DNA from: Streptomyces pyxinicus
GTDB taxonomy: Bacteria > Actinomycetota > Actinomycetes > Streptomycetales > Streptomycetaceae
DNA length: 64,000 nt
Direction of reading: 5' to 3'
NCBI RefSeq assembly: GCF_024753135.1
Contig: NZ_JANUGP010000005.1
Coordinates: 186,001 to 250,000 of the forward strand
Made by a program: the position numbers and the translations under genes. The notes beneath the pieces were generated by a model, which had not been told where the DNA came from, ran no database searches, and saw only the letters and a list, made by a program, of their open reading frames with translations. This document shows, piece by piece, positions 41,772 through 50,800 of the stretch; the first letter of the stretch is position 1, and every line of letters begins with the position of its first letter.

Positions 41772-43069
41772 TCGGTGCCCGCCTCCTCGGCGACCGGCAC
41801 CGGGACCGGCTCCACCAGCACCGTGACGATCTTGTTCCGGCGGCCCGCGGCGGCCTCCGCCGTCAGCTTCAGGCGGCGCTCGTCGGGCAGTTCGACCTCG
41901 GCGCAGGCACCGGCGATCGGGACCCGGCCGAGGGCCTTGGCGAGCAGGCCGCCGACGGTCTCCACGTCCTCGTCGTCGTACTCCTCCAGGCCGTACAGCT
42001 CGCCGAGGTCGGTGATGTCCAGGCGGGCGGTGACCCGGAAGCGGTTCTCGCCCAGCTCCTCCACCGGCGGCAGCTCCCGGTCGTATTCGTCGGTGATCTC
42101 GCCGACGATCTCCTCCAGGATGTCCTCGATGGTGACGATGCCCGCGGTGCCGCCGTACTCGTCGATGACGACGGCGACGTGGTTGCGGTCCTTCTGCATC
42201 TCGCGCAGCAGGTCGCCGGCGTTCTTGGTGTCGGGCACGAAGGCGGCCGGGCGCATCGCGGTGGAGACCAGGTCGTTCTCCGCGTCCCGGTTGATGTGCG
42301 TCTTGCGGACCAGGTCCTTCAGGTACACGATCCCGACGATGTCGTCCTCGCTCTCCCCGGTGACCGGGATCCGCGAGAACCCGGAGCGCAGGGCGAGGGT
42401 GAGGGCCTGCCGGATGGTCTTGAACCGCTCGATGGTGACCAGGTCGGTGCGCGGCACCATCACCTCGCGCACCAGCGTGTCGCCCAGCTCGAAGACGGAG
42501 TGCACCATCCGGCGCTCCTCGTCCTCGATCAGCGACTCCTTCTCGGCGAGGTCGACCAGCGCGCGCAGCTCCGCCTCGGAGGCGAACGGGCCGCGCCGGA
42601 AGCCCTTGCCGGGGGTGAGCGCGTTGCCGATGAGGATCAGCAGCGAGGGGATCGGGCCCATGATCCGGGCCAGCGGCAGCAGCACGTACGCCGCCGCCGT
42701 CGCGGTGTTCAGCGGGTGCTGGCGGCCGATGGTGCGCGGCGAGACGCCGACGGCGACGTACGACACCAGGACCATGACGCCGATGGCGACGAGCAGGGCC
42801 TGCCAGGTCTCGGTGAACTCCTGGAGGCAGGCGTAGGTGACCAGGGCCGCGGCGGCCATCTCGCAGGTGACGCGGACCAGCAGCGCCACGTTCAGGTAGC
42901 GGGTGGGGTCGGCGGCGATCTGCGCGAGCCTGGCGCCGCCGCGCCGGCCGGACTTGACGGCCTCCTCGGCGCGGAAGCTGGAGACGCGCGCGAGGCCCGC
43001 CTCCGCGCAGGCGGCGAGCCAGGCGACGACGACCAGCGCGATCGCGCCGACGACGATCTGCGGGGACAT
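41768..43069 (-). CDS. CorC/HlyC-type CBS-domain membrane protein
   Basis: 433 residues. An N-terminal CNNM-type membrane domain with three to four helices is followed by two CBS domains (VREVMVPRTDLVTIERFKTI and DLVSTAMRPAAFVPDTKNAG, with VVIDEYGGTAGIVTIEDILE) and a C-terminal CorC_HlyC transporter-associated domain. The family is linked to magnesium or cobalt efflux. In this conserved ybeY-corC-era cluster it is usually called a hemolysin, but no such activity is implied. Ten bases from ybeY. Confidence 0.9.
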   Translation of the reverse strand: MSPQIVVGAIALVVVAWLAACAEAGLARVSSFRAEEAVKSGRRGGARLAQIAADPTRYLNVALLVRVTCEMAAAALVTYACLQEFTETWQALLVAIGVMVLVSYVAVGVSPRTIGRQHPLNTATAAAYVLLPLARIMGPIPSLLILIGNALTPGKGFRRGPFASEAELRALVDLAEKESLIEDEERRMVHSVFELGDTLVREVMVPRTDLVTIERFKTIRQALTLALRSGFSRIPVTGESEDDIVGIVYLKDLVRKTHINRDAENDLVSTAMRPAAFVPDTKNAGDLLREMQKDRNHVAVVIDEYGGTAGIVTIEDILEEIVGEITDEYDRELPPVEELGENRFRVTARLDITDLGELYGLEEYDDEDVETVGGLLAKALGRVPIAGACAEVELPDERRLKLTAEAAAGRRNKIVTVLVEPVPVPVAEEAGTE

Positions 43070-43079
43070 CCGGCCCCGC

Positions 43080-43577
43080 CTACGAGACGGTCGGCGCCGG
43101 GGACGGCCCGGTCAGGCCGCGCTCGGCCCGCCAGCCGTCCACGATGGCGGCCTGGAGCCCGAACATCTCGGCCTTCTCGTCCGGCTCCTCGTGGTCGTAG
43201 CCGAGCAGGTGCAGCACGCCGTGGACGGTGAGCAGGTGCAGCTCCTCGTCCATGGAGTGCTGCGTCGGCGCGTCGGCGCCCTGCTTGGCGGCGACCTCCG
43301 GGCACAGCACGATGTCGCCGAGCAGCCCCTGCGGCGGCTCGTCGTCGTCCTTCGACGGCGGACGCAGCTCGTCCATCGGGAAGGACATGACATCGGTGGG
43401 CCCGGGCAGGTCCATCCACTGGATGTGGAGCTGCTCCATGGCGTCGGCGTCCACGACGATCACCGACAGCTCGGAGAGCGGGTGGATGCGCATCCGCGCG
43501 AGCGCGTAGCGGGCGATGTCGAGGACCGCCTGCTCGTCTACCTCGGTGCCGGACTCGTTGTTGACGTCGATCGACAT
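43080..43577 (-). CDS. ybeY: Endoribonuclease YbeY, 16S rRNA maturation
   Basis: 165-residue metal-dependent RNase for 16S rRNA 3' processing and ribosome quality control. The signature [12 protein letters not shown], the zinc site His-x3-His-x5-His, is intact. [18 protein letters not shown] is the other conserved segment. It lies 12 bases after phoH, an arrangement found across bacteria. Confidence 0.95.
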   Translation of the reverse strand: MSIDVNNESGTEVDEQAVLDIARYALARMRIHPLSELSVIVVDADAMEQLHIQWMDLPGPTDVMSFPMDELRPPSKDDDEPPQGLLGDIVLCPEVAAKQGADAPTQHSMDEELHLLTVHGVLHLLGYDHEEPDEKAEMFGLQAAIVDGWRAERGLTGPSPAPTVS

Positions 43578-43589
43578 GGTCGTGCTGGT

Positions 43590-44669
<1,080 letters not shown>

Positions 44670-44840
44670 GGGCCGGCGCTCGACGCCTGCGCTTCCTCCT
44701 CGTCACGGCCGCACGACTGAGGGCGGCCTCCCATCCCCAGAGTACGACGCCCCTCCGGGAAGCTCGCAGCACTTTTCACACGGTCACATTTCGGGTGAGG
44801 GCTTCTCGGTACCGGTCCTCTGGAGGGGGTACGTGCCGGG

Positions 44841-44938
44841 GGCCGGTGGGCGGGGAGGCGGCGCGATGCCGGGGGCCGGCGGGCGAGGAGGCAGCCGGTG
44901 CCGGGGCCCGGCAGGCAAGGAGGCAGCTGGTGCCCGGG
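44841..44938. repeat. Tandem repeat, about 33 bp, three copies
   Basis: Units at 44841-44873, 44874-44905 and 44906-44938 share GGCCGGcGGGCGAGGAGGCA and end in TGCCGGG. The two-copy repeat GGGCTTCGGACGGCGG follows at 44936 and 44968. Confidence 0.75.
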
Positions 44939-45360
44939 CTTCGGACGGCGGAGCGTGTCGGGGGCTTCGGACGGCGGTCTCCTCGGCGCGGGCCGGCTGG
45001 ACTCCCGGGGGGCGAGGCCTGTCCGTCAGATCCGGGTACGGGTACGGATACGGGCCCACGCTCCTTCGGACGCAACCGGTCGCTTCTCGGTGCCGAGCGC
45101 CTGGGACGGGCCGGTGCGGCCCGGCCGGCGCCGCCCTCCCGTAAGTCGCCATGACCGACCGTTTCTCGCCGTCGGCCTGCCAAGGCCGGTGAGCGCGGGC
45201 CGGCCAGGGGCTTCGGCCAGACCACTCGCCCCTGCCTCGCCACGTCCCTCCACTACTCGATACCGGTCGAGTGGGCGGGCGCGCGCGGGCTCAGTCGGCG
45301 GCGTCGGCCACGGGCTCCACGTCCCCCGACACCATCGACCACGTCTCGCCGCCCACCGGC

Positions 45361-45655
45361 TGAGCGGGCGCGCGGCTCGGCCGACAGGGACGGGTACGGG
45401 GCACGCGCATCCCCACACCACCGGTCGCACTTGGGCGCCGGACGGCTGGAGCGGGGCGCGCCTCGGCCGACAGAGGCGGGTACCGGGCACGCGCATCCCC
45501 ACACCACCGGTCGCACTTGGGCGCCGGACGGCTGGAGCGGGGCGCGCCTCGGCCGACAGCGTCGGGCACCGGGCACGCGCATCCCCACGCCACCGGTCGC
45601 ACTTGGGCGCCGGGCGGCTGGAGCGGGGCGCGGCTTGGCCGACAGGGACGGGTGG
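45361..45655. repeat. Tandem repeat, 86 bp, 3.4 copies
   Basis: Units begin at 45361, 45447, 45533 and 45619 (partial), each with GCACGCGCATCCCCACACCA, CCGGTCGCACTTGGGCGCC and CTCGGCCGACAG. The exact 86-base spacing and few differences show recent duplication. 86 is not divisible by three, so it is not a coding repeat. Confidence 0.9.
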
Positions 45656-45678
45656 GCGGGTGGGAAAAGGTCTTTGGG

Positions 45679-46821
45679 TCAGGTCGCCGGGCGGAAGCCG
45701 ATCGTGGGGACCGCTCGGCGCAGGGGCCACGGGCGGTCCAGGCGCTCGGGGACGAGGCCGTCGAGGAAGGCGTACCGGCGTAGGGCCATCGGCTCCTGAC
45801 CCGGCAGGGACTGCACCCGTTTCCACCAGGCCCCGATCTCCGACCACCCCGGTGCCGACAGCGATCCCCCGAACTCCTGGACGGACAGCGCGGCCGTCAG
45901 GCCGGCGAAGGCCAGCCGGTCGGCCAGGGGCCAGCCCGCCAGCGTGCCCGTGACGAACCCGGCGACGAACACGTCCCCCGCGCCCGTCGGGTCCAGCGCC
46001 TCCACGGCGATCGCGGGGACTTCGGCCGCCTCCCCGGTGCGTCGGTCCACCGCGTACGCCCCATCGGAGCCGAGCGTCACCACGGCCACCGGCACGTGTG
46101 CGGTCAGGGCGTGCGCGGCCCGCCGGGGGCAGTCGGCGCCGGTGTACCGCTTGGCCTCCTCCGCGTTCGGCAGGAACGCCTCGCAGTGCTCCAGGTCGGC
46201 GAGCCCGGCCAGGTCCCACGCGCCGGTCTCGTCCCAGCCCACGTCCGCGAAGATCCGGGTGCCGGCCCGCGCGGCCTGCGCGATCCACGGCGCCCGGCGC
46301 CCCGGCGTCAGCGAGGCGACCGCCGCCCGTGCCCGGGGCGACACCTCCGGCGCGGTCTCCTCGGGCGGCGGCTCGTGCCCGTGGGAGACCATCGTCCGCT
46401 CGCCCTCGTACGCCATCGACACCGTCACCGGCGAGTGCCACCCCGGTACGGTCCGCGAGGCCGACAGGTCGATGCCCTCGCCCCCGGCGAGCGCGTCCCA
46501 GCAGTACTCCCCGTAGTGGTCGTCCCCGAAGGCCGCCGCGAGCGAGGTCCGCAGGCCGAGCCGGGCCAGCGCGGCGGCCATGTTGGCGACCCCGCCGGGG
46601 CTGGAGCCCATGCCCCGCGCCCAGGACTCGGTGCCGCGCACGGGCGCCGAGTCCAGGCCGGTGAAGACGATGTCGAGGAAGACCGTGCCCGTGAGGTAGA
46701 CGTCCCAGGGCGGGTCGCCGGGGGCGCGCAGCGCGGCGAGCGGGTCGACCTGGGCGCGGCGGCGGCCGGCCCGGGTGAGGTGTTCCGGTTCCTCTCCGGT
46801 GAACGTGTGCGACGGGGTCAC
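45679..46821 (-). CDS. PfkB family carbohydrate kinase
   Basis: 380-residue sugar kinase. The N-terminal PfkB signature is GGVANMAAALARLGLRTSLA, and the C-terminal one with the catalytic Asp and anion hole is DPTGAGDVFVAGFVTGTLAG. GTG 46821, AGGGAG upstream. It is the last gene of the kdgD-gudD-kinase unit, 68 bases after gudD. 2-Keto-3-deoxy-sugar-acid, ribokinase-like or aminosugar substrates all occur in this family; the operon favours a sugar-acid intermediate, though the glucarate route itself needs no kinase. Confidence 0.85.
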   Translation of the reverse strand: MTPSHTFTGEEPEHLTRAGRRRAQVDPLAALRAPGDPPWDVYLTGTVFLDIVFTGLDSAPVRGTESWARGMGSSPGGVANMAAALARLGLRTSLAAAFGDDHYGEYCWDALAGGEGIDLSASRTVPGWHSPVTVSMAYEGERTMVSHGHEPPPEETAPEVSPRARAAVASLTPGRRAPWIAQAARAGTRIFADVGWDETGAWDLAGLADLEHCEAFLPNAEEAKRYTGADCPRRAAHALTAHVPVAVVTLGSDGAYAVDRRTGEAAEVPAIAVEALDPTGAGDVFVAGFVTGTLAGWPLADRLAFAGLTAALSVQEFGGSLSAPGWSEIGAWWKRVQSLPGQEPMALRRYAFLDGLVPERLDRPWPLRRAVPTIGFRPAT

Positions 46822-46889
46822 GGTGCGCTCCCTGGCGTGGTGCGGATCTCGCCAGTGTGCACCAGGCCGGCGTCGAGGAGCGGCGGCTC

Positions 46890-48179
46890 TCACCAGCGGG
46901 GCATCACCGGTGTGCGCCAGTCCGGTTCGGCCGCCCGCATCGCCGCCGCGTCGTCCCGGTCGCGCAGTGTGCCGTCGTCGTCGGCCCATCGCCGGTGCAG
47001 CCGGGCGAGTTCGTCCCGGTCCAGCTCGACGCCGAGGCCGGGCGTGTCGGAGACCTCGACCGCGCCGCCGGTGAAGGCGATCCGCTCGGTGAGGACGTCC
47101 TCGGACTGCCAGGGGTAGTGGGAGTCGCAGGCGTGGTGCAGGTCGGGCACGGTCGCGGCCACGTGGGTCATCGCGGCGAGGCTGATGCCGAGGTGGGTGT
47201 TGGAGTGCATGGACACCCCGACCCCGAACGCGGAGCAGACGGCGGCGAGTTCACGGGTGCGGCGCAGCCCGCCCCAGTAGTGGTGGTCGGAGAGGACCAC
47301 CTGTACGGCGTCCCGGGTGAACGCCTCCCTGATCTCGCCCAAGGTGGTCACGCACATGTTGGTGGCGAGCGGCACGCCGGTGCCGGCCGACACCTCGGCC
47401 ATGGCGGGCGTGCCCAGCGTGGGATCCTCCAGGTACTCCAGCAGGTCCCCGAGTTCGCCGGCCACCTTCAGGGAAGTCGCGACGGACCAGGCGCCGTTGG
47501 GGTCGAGGCGCAGCGGGTGCCCGGGGAAGGCCTCGGCGAGGGCGCGTACGGCGGCGATCTCCTCGTCCGGCGGGAAGACACCGCCCTTGAGCTTGAACGA
47601 CGTGAACCCGTGCCGGTCCCGCAACTCCCGGGCCTGCGCGACGACTCCGGCCGGGTCGAGGGCCGCCCCCCAGGGGTCCGGCTCGGCCGGTACGCCCGCC
47701 GGGTGCCCGGCCCATTTGTAGAAGAGGTAGGCGCTGTACTCGACGCGGTCGCGGACCTTGCCGCCGAGCAGCGCGTGCACCGGCAGCCCGAGCGCCCTGC
47801 CCTGCGCGTCCAGGCAGGCGACCTCGAAGGCGGACAGCACGGACAGCCGGAGTTTGCCGGCGCTCTGCACCCCGCGCAGCCCGCCGGCGTCGACGGCCTC
47901 GCCGACCCGGGACTCGTCCACCGCGAGGTCGATCCCGAAGAGGCTGTTCACGTCCATGACCGACCGGCCGGGCAGCGACTCGGCCAGCGGCCGGGCGAGT
48001 TCCAGGTACTCGGTGTCGCCGTAGGTCTCGCCGAGCCCGGTGACCCCGTCGGCGGTGACGACCTCCACGATCAGCCGGGGGGTGTACGGCTGGTGCACGC
48101 CTTGGGTGTTGAGCAGCGGCGGGTCGGCGACCAGGATCGGGGTCAGCCGTACCTCGGTGATGGTCAGGTCACGGGTCAC
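46890..48179 (-). CDS. gudD: Glucarate dehydratase
   Basis: 429-residue enolase-superfamily dehydratase converting D-glucarate to 5-keto-4-deoxyglucarate. The catalytic KxK is in FTSFKLKGGVF, metal ligands in LRLDPNGAWS and later acidic positions, and the general base His in SMHSNTHLG. The N-terminal lid reads TPILVADPPLLNTQGVHQPY. GTG 48179 overlaps the stop of kdgD by four bases, matching consecutive steps in one pathway. Confidence 0.9.
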   Translation of the reverse strand: MTRDLTITEVRLTPILVADPPLLNTQGVHQPYTPRLIVEVVTADGVTGLGETYGDTEYLELARPLAESLPGRSVMDVNSLFGIDLAVDESRVGEAVDAGGLRGVQSAGKLRLSVLSAFEVACLDAQGRALGLPVHALLGGKVRDRVEYSAYLFYKWAGHPAGVPAEPDPWGAALDPAGVVAQARELRDRHGFTSFKLKGGVFPPDEEIAAVRALAEAFPGHPLRLDPNGAWSVATSLKVAGELGDLLEYLEDPTLGTPAMAEVSAGTGVPLATNMCVTTLGEIREAFTRDAVQVVLSDHHYWGGLRRTRELAAVCSAFGVGVSMHSNTHLGISLAAMTHVAATVPDLHHACDSHYPWQSEDVLTERIAFTGGAVEVSDTPGLGVELDRDELARLHRRWADDDGTLRDRDDAAAMRAAEPDWRTPVMPRW

Positions 48180-49123
48180 AGGGAGGCTCCCACGAGGTCG
48201 AGGCCGGCGGTGAGGAGGGCTTCGAGGCCGGCCAGGTCGGCGGGCGAGGGCTCGGTGAGCGGGGCGCGTACGGGGCCGACCGGCTGTCCGCGCAGCCGGG
48301 CCGCCGCCTTCACCAGGGACACCGCGTAGCCGGGCGCGCGGTCGCGGAGTTCGACGAAGGGGACGTAGAAGACGCGCAGCAGCTTCTCGACGGTGCCGTG
48401 GTCGTCGTCACGGAGGGCGGTGTGGAAGGCGCCGGCGATCTCGGGGGCGAAGGCGTGCACGGCGGAGGAGTAGGCGGGGACGCCGACGGCGGCGTAGGCG
48501 CGGGCCTGGATCTCGGCGGTGGCGGCGCCGTTGAAGAAGAGGAAGCCGTCGGGGGCGGCGAGGGTGAGGCGCTGGAGCCGGTCGAGGTCGCTGTGGCCGT
48601 CCTTGAGGCCGATGACACCGGGGACGCGCGCGATGCGCCGCAACGCCTCGACGCCGTAGGCGACCTGGCCGCGCTGGTAGGCGATCAGCGGCAGCCGGGT
48701 GCGGGCGGCGAGGTGCTCCAGCTGGGCGGCGAGTCCGTCCTGCGGGGCGTCCACGAGGTAGTGCGGCAGAACGAGCAGGGCGTCGGCGCCGGCCTCCTCG
48801 GCGATCCGCGCGAACCGGGCGGCCTGCGCCCAGCCGTACCCGGTGCCGGCCACGACGGGCACGTGTCCGGCCGCCTCCTGGACGGTGACGGAGACGACCG
48901 TGCGGTACTCGTCCTCGTCCAGCGAGAAGAACTCCCCGGTGCCGCAGGCCGGGAAGACGGCGCCGGGCCCCGTGGCGAGCCGGCCGGCGACATGGGCGCG
49001 CAGGCCGTCGGGATCGAGGGAGCCGTCGTCACGGAAGGCGGTGAGCGGGAAGGACAGCACACCGCGCGCCATCCCCTCCCGCAGCCGCCGCGCCACCTGC
49101 TCCGGAGCCGGATCGCCGCCCAC
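48176..49123 (-). CDS. kdgD: 5-dehydro-4-deoxyglucarate dehydratase
   Basis: 315-residue DapA-family enzyme that dehydrates and decarboxylates 5-keto-4-deoxyglucarate to 2-ketoglutarate semialdehyde. The Schiff-base Lys is in IGLKDGHSDLDR, and FPACGTGEFFSL is the substrate loop, typical of KdgD rather than DapA. GTG 49123 is chosen because AGGGGAG lies nine bases before it; ATG 49132 would leave no spacing. First gene of the operon. A dehydrogenase to 2-ketoglutarate is not encoded here. Confidence 0.87.
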   Translation of the reverse strand: MGGDPAPEQVARRLREGMARGVLSFPLTAFRDDGSLDPDGLRAHVAGRLATGPGAVFPACGTGEFFSLDEDEYRTVVSVTVQEAAGHVPVVAGTGYGWAQAARFARIAEEAGADALLVLPHYLVDAPQDGLAAQLEHLAARTRLPLIAYQRGQVAYGVEALRRIARVPGVIGLKDGHSDLDRLQRLTLAAPDGFLFFNGAATAEIQARAYAAVGVPAYSSAVHAFAPEIAGAFHTALRDDDHGTVEKLLRVFYVPFVELRDRAPGYAVSLVKAAARLRGQPVGPVRAPLTEPSPADLAGLEALLTAGLDLVGASL

Positions 49124-49239
49124 GCTGACCATCTCCCCTTGTGAATGCCGTCCATGTATGAGAACCGAGGCTAGATACACGCACACGGGAGCGTCAACGG
49201 GGCGCCCGGCATGCGAGAAGGACACACGAGCAACGCAAA

Positions 49240-49272
49240 GAGCCCCACCCCGCACACGGCGGGATGGGGCTC
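49240..49272 (-). terminator. Terminator of the tRNA gene
   Basis: A 14-bp stem (49240-49253 with 49259-49272) and a five-base loop. On the minus strand the one mismatch becomes a G-U pair, and the stem is followed by TTTG. It begins three bases after the tRNA 3' end. Confidence 0.85.
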
Positions 49273-49275
49273 CAC

Positions 49276-49348
49276 TGGAGCGCCGGGCAGGCCTTGCACC
49301 TGCATCTCCCCACAGGAAGTGGGGCGTCTTTCCTTGGACCACCAACGC
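49276..49348 (-). tRNA. tRNA-Gly(UCC), atypical T-loop
   Basis: 73 bases that fold as a cloverleaf on the minus strand: acceptor GCGTTGG/CCGGCGC with two G-U pairs, short D stem GTC/GAC with loop CAAGGAAA, anticodon stem CCCCA/TGGGG with loop CTTCCTG (anticodon UCC), T stem GCAGG/CCTGC, then TCCA encoded in the DNA. The T loop is TGCAAGG, not TTCRANN: G replaces the pseudouridine site 55. The D stem has only three pairs. It may serve translation of GGA codons or a dedicated task such as peptidoglycan glycylation. Confidence 0.85.
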
Positions 49349-49390
49349 AGCGTCCGCCACCGGGAGTTCCCGGCGACCGCGACGTGATCA

Positions 49391-49396
49391 ACTATA
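49391..49396 (-). promoter_or_regulatory. Probable -10 of the tRNA gene
   Basis: TATAGT on the minus strand, 42 bases before the tRNA 5' end, within an AT-rich island (GTTGATCA adjacent). The matching -35 is unclear. Confidence 0.5.
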
Positions 49397-49579
49397 GCGC
49401 ACGTCTGACGAGTGCACGACCAGAGAGTGGAGGGGGCGCACTCTTACCCCACTCGGCGGAGCGCAAACTCAGATGTGATCCAGATCACACTTAGTGATCT
49501 TCTTCCGTATCCGCGTGCTTGATACAACTTGCTCGCTTCGCTTCCGTCTGCCCCGCCCTGCCCTGCCCTGGAAACGCCC

Positions 49580-50800
49580 GTGTCCGCTCCCCTCGCCCTG
49601 CCCCGGCCCCTCCTCGCGCTCTTCACCGCCGGGTACCTCGCCCCCTACCTGCTGCCGACCGCCGTCGGCCGGCTGGCCGGCGGGCTGTCGCTCACCACCA
49701 CCGAGGCCGGCGCCATCGGCAGCGCCCTGCTGCTGAGTTCGGCGACGGCCGGCTTCCTGCTGGCCACCCGGGTGGACCGGACCGGCCCCCGCGCCCTCGC
49801 CCGCGCCGGCCTCGCCCTCGCCTTCCTCGGCTACGGCGGCGCCGCGCTCACCGGCTCCGTACCGGCCGTCGTCGCGGGAGCGGTCGCGGGCGGGCTCGGC
49901 TCGGGCACCGTCGCCGCGGTGGCCACGAGCGGTATCGCCGCCGCGCGCGACCCGCACCGGGTCACCACGGCCGGCCTGCTCGCTGTCTCCGTCCTCGCCG
50001 GCGCGCTCTACCTGACGCTCCCCCACCTGGGCCCGGGACACGGGCTGCCGCTGGCCGCGATCGCGCTGACCGCGCTCGCCGTCTGGCCGTTCACCGGCCG
50101 CCTGCCCCGCCGTACCGTGCCGGTCCGCGCGGCCGTCGCGCGCGGCCGGCTGCCGCACCCGCGCTCGGGGCTGCCGCTGGTCGCGGCCATGCCCTGCTGG
50201 TCGCTCGCCCAGAACGCCCTGTGGGGCGTGAGCGGCCGGATCGGTGTCTTACAGGCCCATCTCACCGAGGTCACCGTCGGCGCGGTCCTCGCGGTCGCGC
50301 TCGGCGCCGGTCTGCTGGGCGTGCTCGGCGCGGGCGCGCTCGGCACCCGGCTGGGCCGCGCGCTGCCGATCGGCGCCGGTACGGCCCTCATCGCCGGCTG
50401 TGTCGCGGTCAGCGCGTCGGCGACGGACCTGCCGGTCTTCGCGGCGGGCGAGGTCGCCTGGAACCTGCTCTACCCGGTCGTGCTGTCGTACGTCATCGGG
50501 CTCGCCGCCGCCCTGGACCCGAAGGGCCGCTGGGCGGTGCTGGCCGGGTCGGCGGCCTCGCTCGGCACGGCGGCGGGCCCGCTGGCGGGCAGCCTGCTGG
50601 CGGGCTGGGCGGGCTTCCCGGCGATAGGGCTGCTGCTCGGCGCCGGGCTGCTGCTCGCCGCCGTACCGATGACGGCCGTGGCGCTGCGCCCGGCCGGGCA
50701 GCCACCGCACGTCGTCGCACTCCCCCCGGAGACACTTCCCCTGGAGAGCGCCGCCGCGCTCGTCCGGGAGGCCTACGCCACCGTGTCCCCGAACTCGTAG
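49580..50800 (+). CDS. MFS transporter
   Basis: 406-residue protein with about twelve hydrophobic helices and the usual two-halves architecture (LFTAGYLAPYLLPTAVGRLA; central loop GRLPRRTVPVRAAVARGRLP; GALGTRLGRALPIGAGTALI). The A-motif-like loop TRVDRTGPRALARAG lies after helix 2. Substrate unknown; such proteins export drugs or take up sugars and acids. GTG 49580 is the likely start, with no strong ribosome-binding site. The last 28 bases overlap the convergent deaminase. Confidence 0.83.
   Translation: MSAPLALPRPLLALFTAGYLAPYLLPTAVGRLAGGLSLTTTEAGAIGSALLLSSATAGFLLATRVDRTGPRALARAGLALAFLGYGGAALTGSVPAVVAGAVAGGLGSGTVAAVATSGIAAARDPHRVTTAGLLAVSVLAGALYLTLPHLGPGHGLPLAAIALTALAVWPFTGRLPRRTVPVRAAVARGRLPHPRSGLPLVAAMPCWSLAQNALWGVSGRIGVLQAHLTEVTVGAVLAVALGAGLLGVLGAGALGTRLGRALPIGAGTALIAGCVAVSASATDLPVFAAGEVAWNLLYPVVLSYVIGLAAALDPKGRWAVLAGSAASLGTAAGPLAGSLLAGWAGFPAIGLLLGAGLLLAAVPMTAVALRPAGQPPHVVALPPETLPLESAAALVREAYATVSPNS

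Larger units (their letters stand above)
44670..45678. other. Gene-free kilobase with tandem repeats
   Basis: 1009 bases without a supported gene. All long open frames here run on from neighbouring genes or lack a start signal, and the largest repeat has a length that is not a multiple of three. It contains the phoH promoter region at its left end and two tandem-repeat arrays, listed separately. Confidence 0.7.

Noticed and set aside
45361..45655. CRISPR array
   Set aside because: The units are contiguous 86-mers without spacers, and no cas gene is present.
44898..45953. Open frames across the tandem repeats
   Set aside because: The 86-bp unit shifts frame at each copy, the frames run into the kinase antisense, and no ribosome-binding site is seen.
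49276..49348. tRNA on the plus strand, or a tRNA pseudogene
   Set aside because: CCA, anticodon loop with U33, promoter and terminator fit only the minus strand, and all four stems pair.
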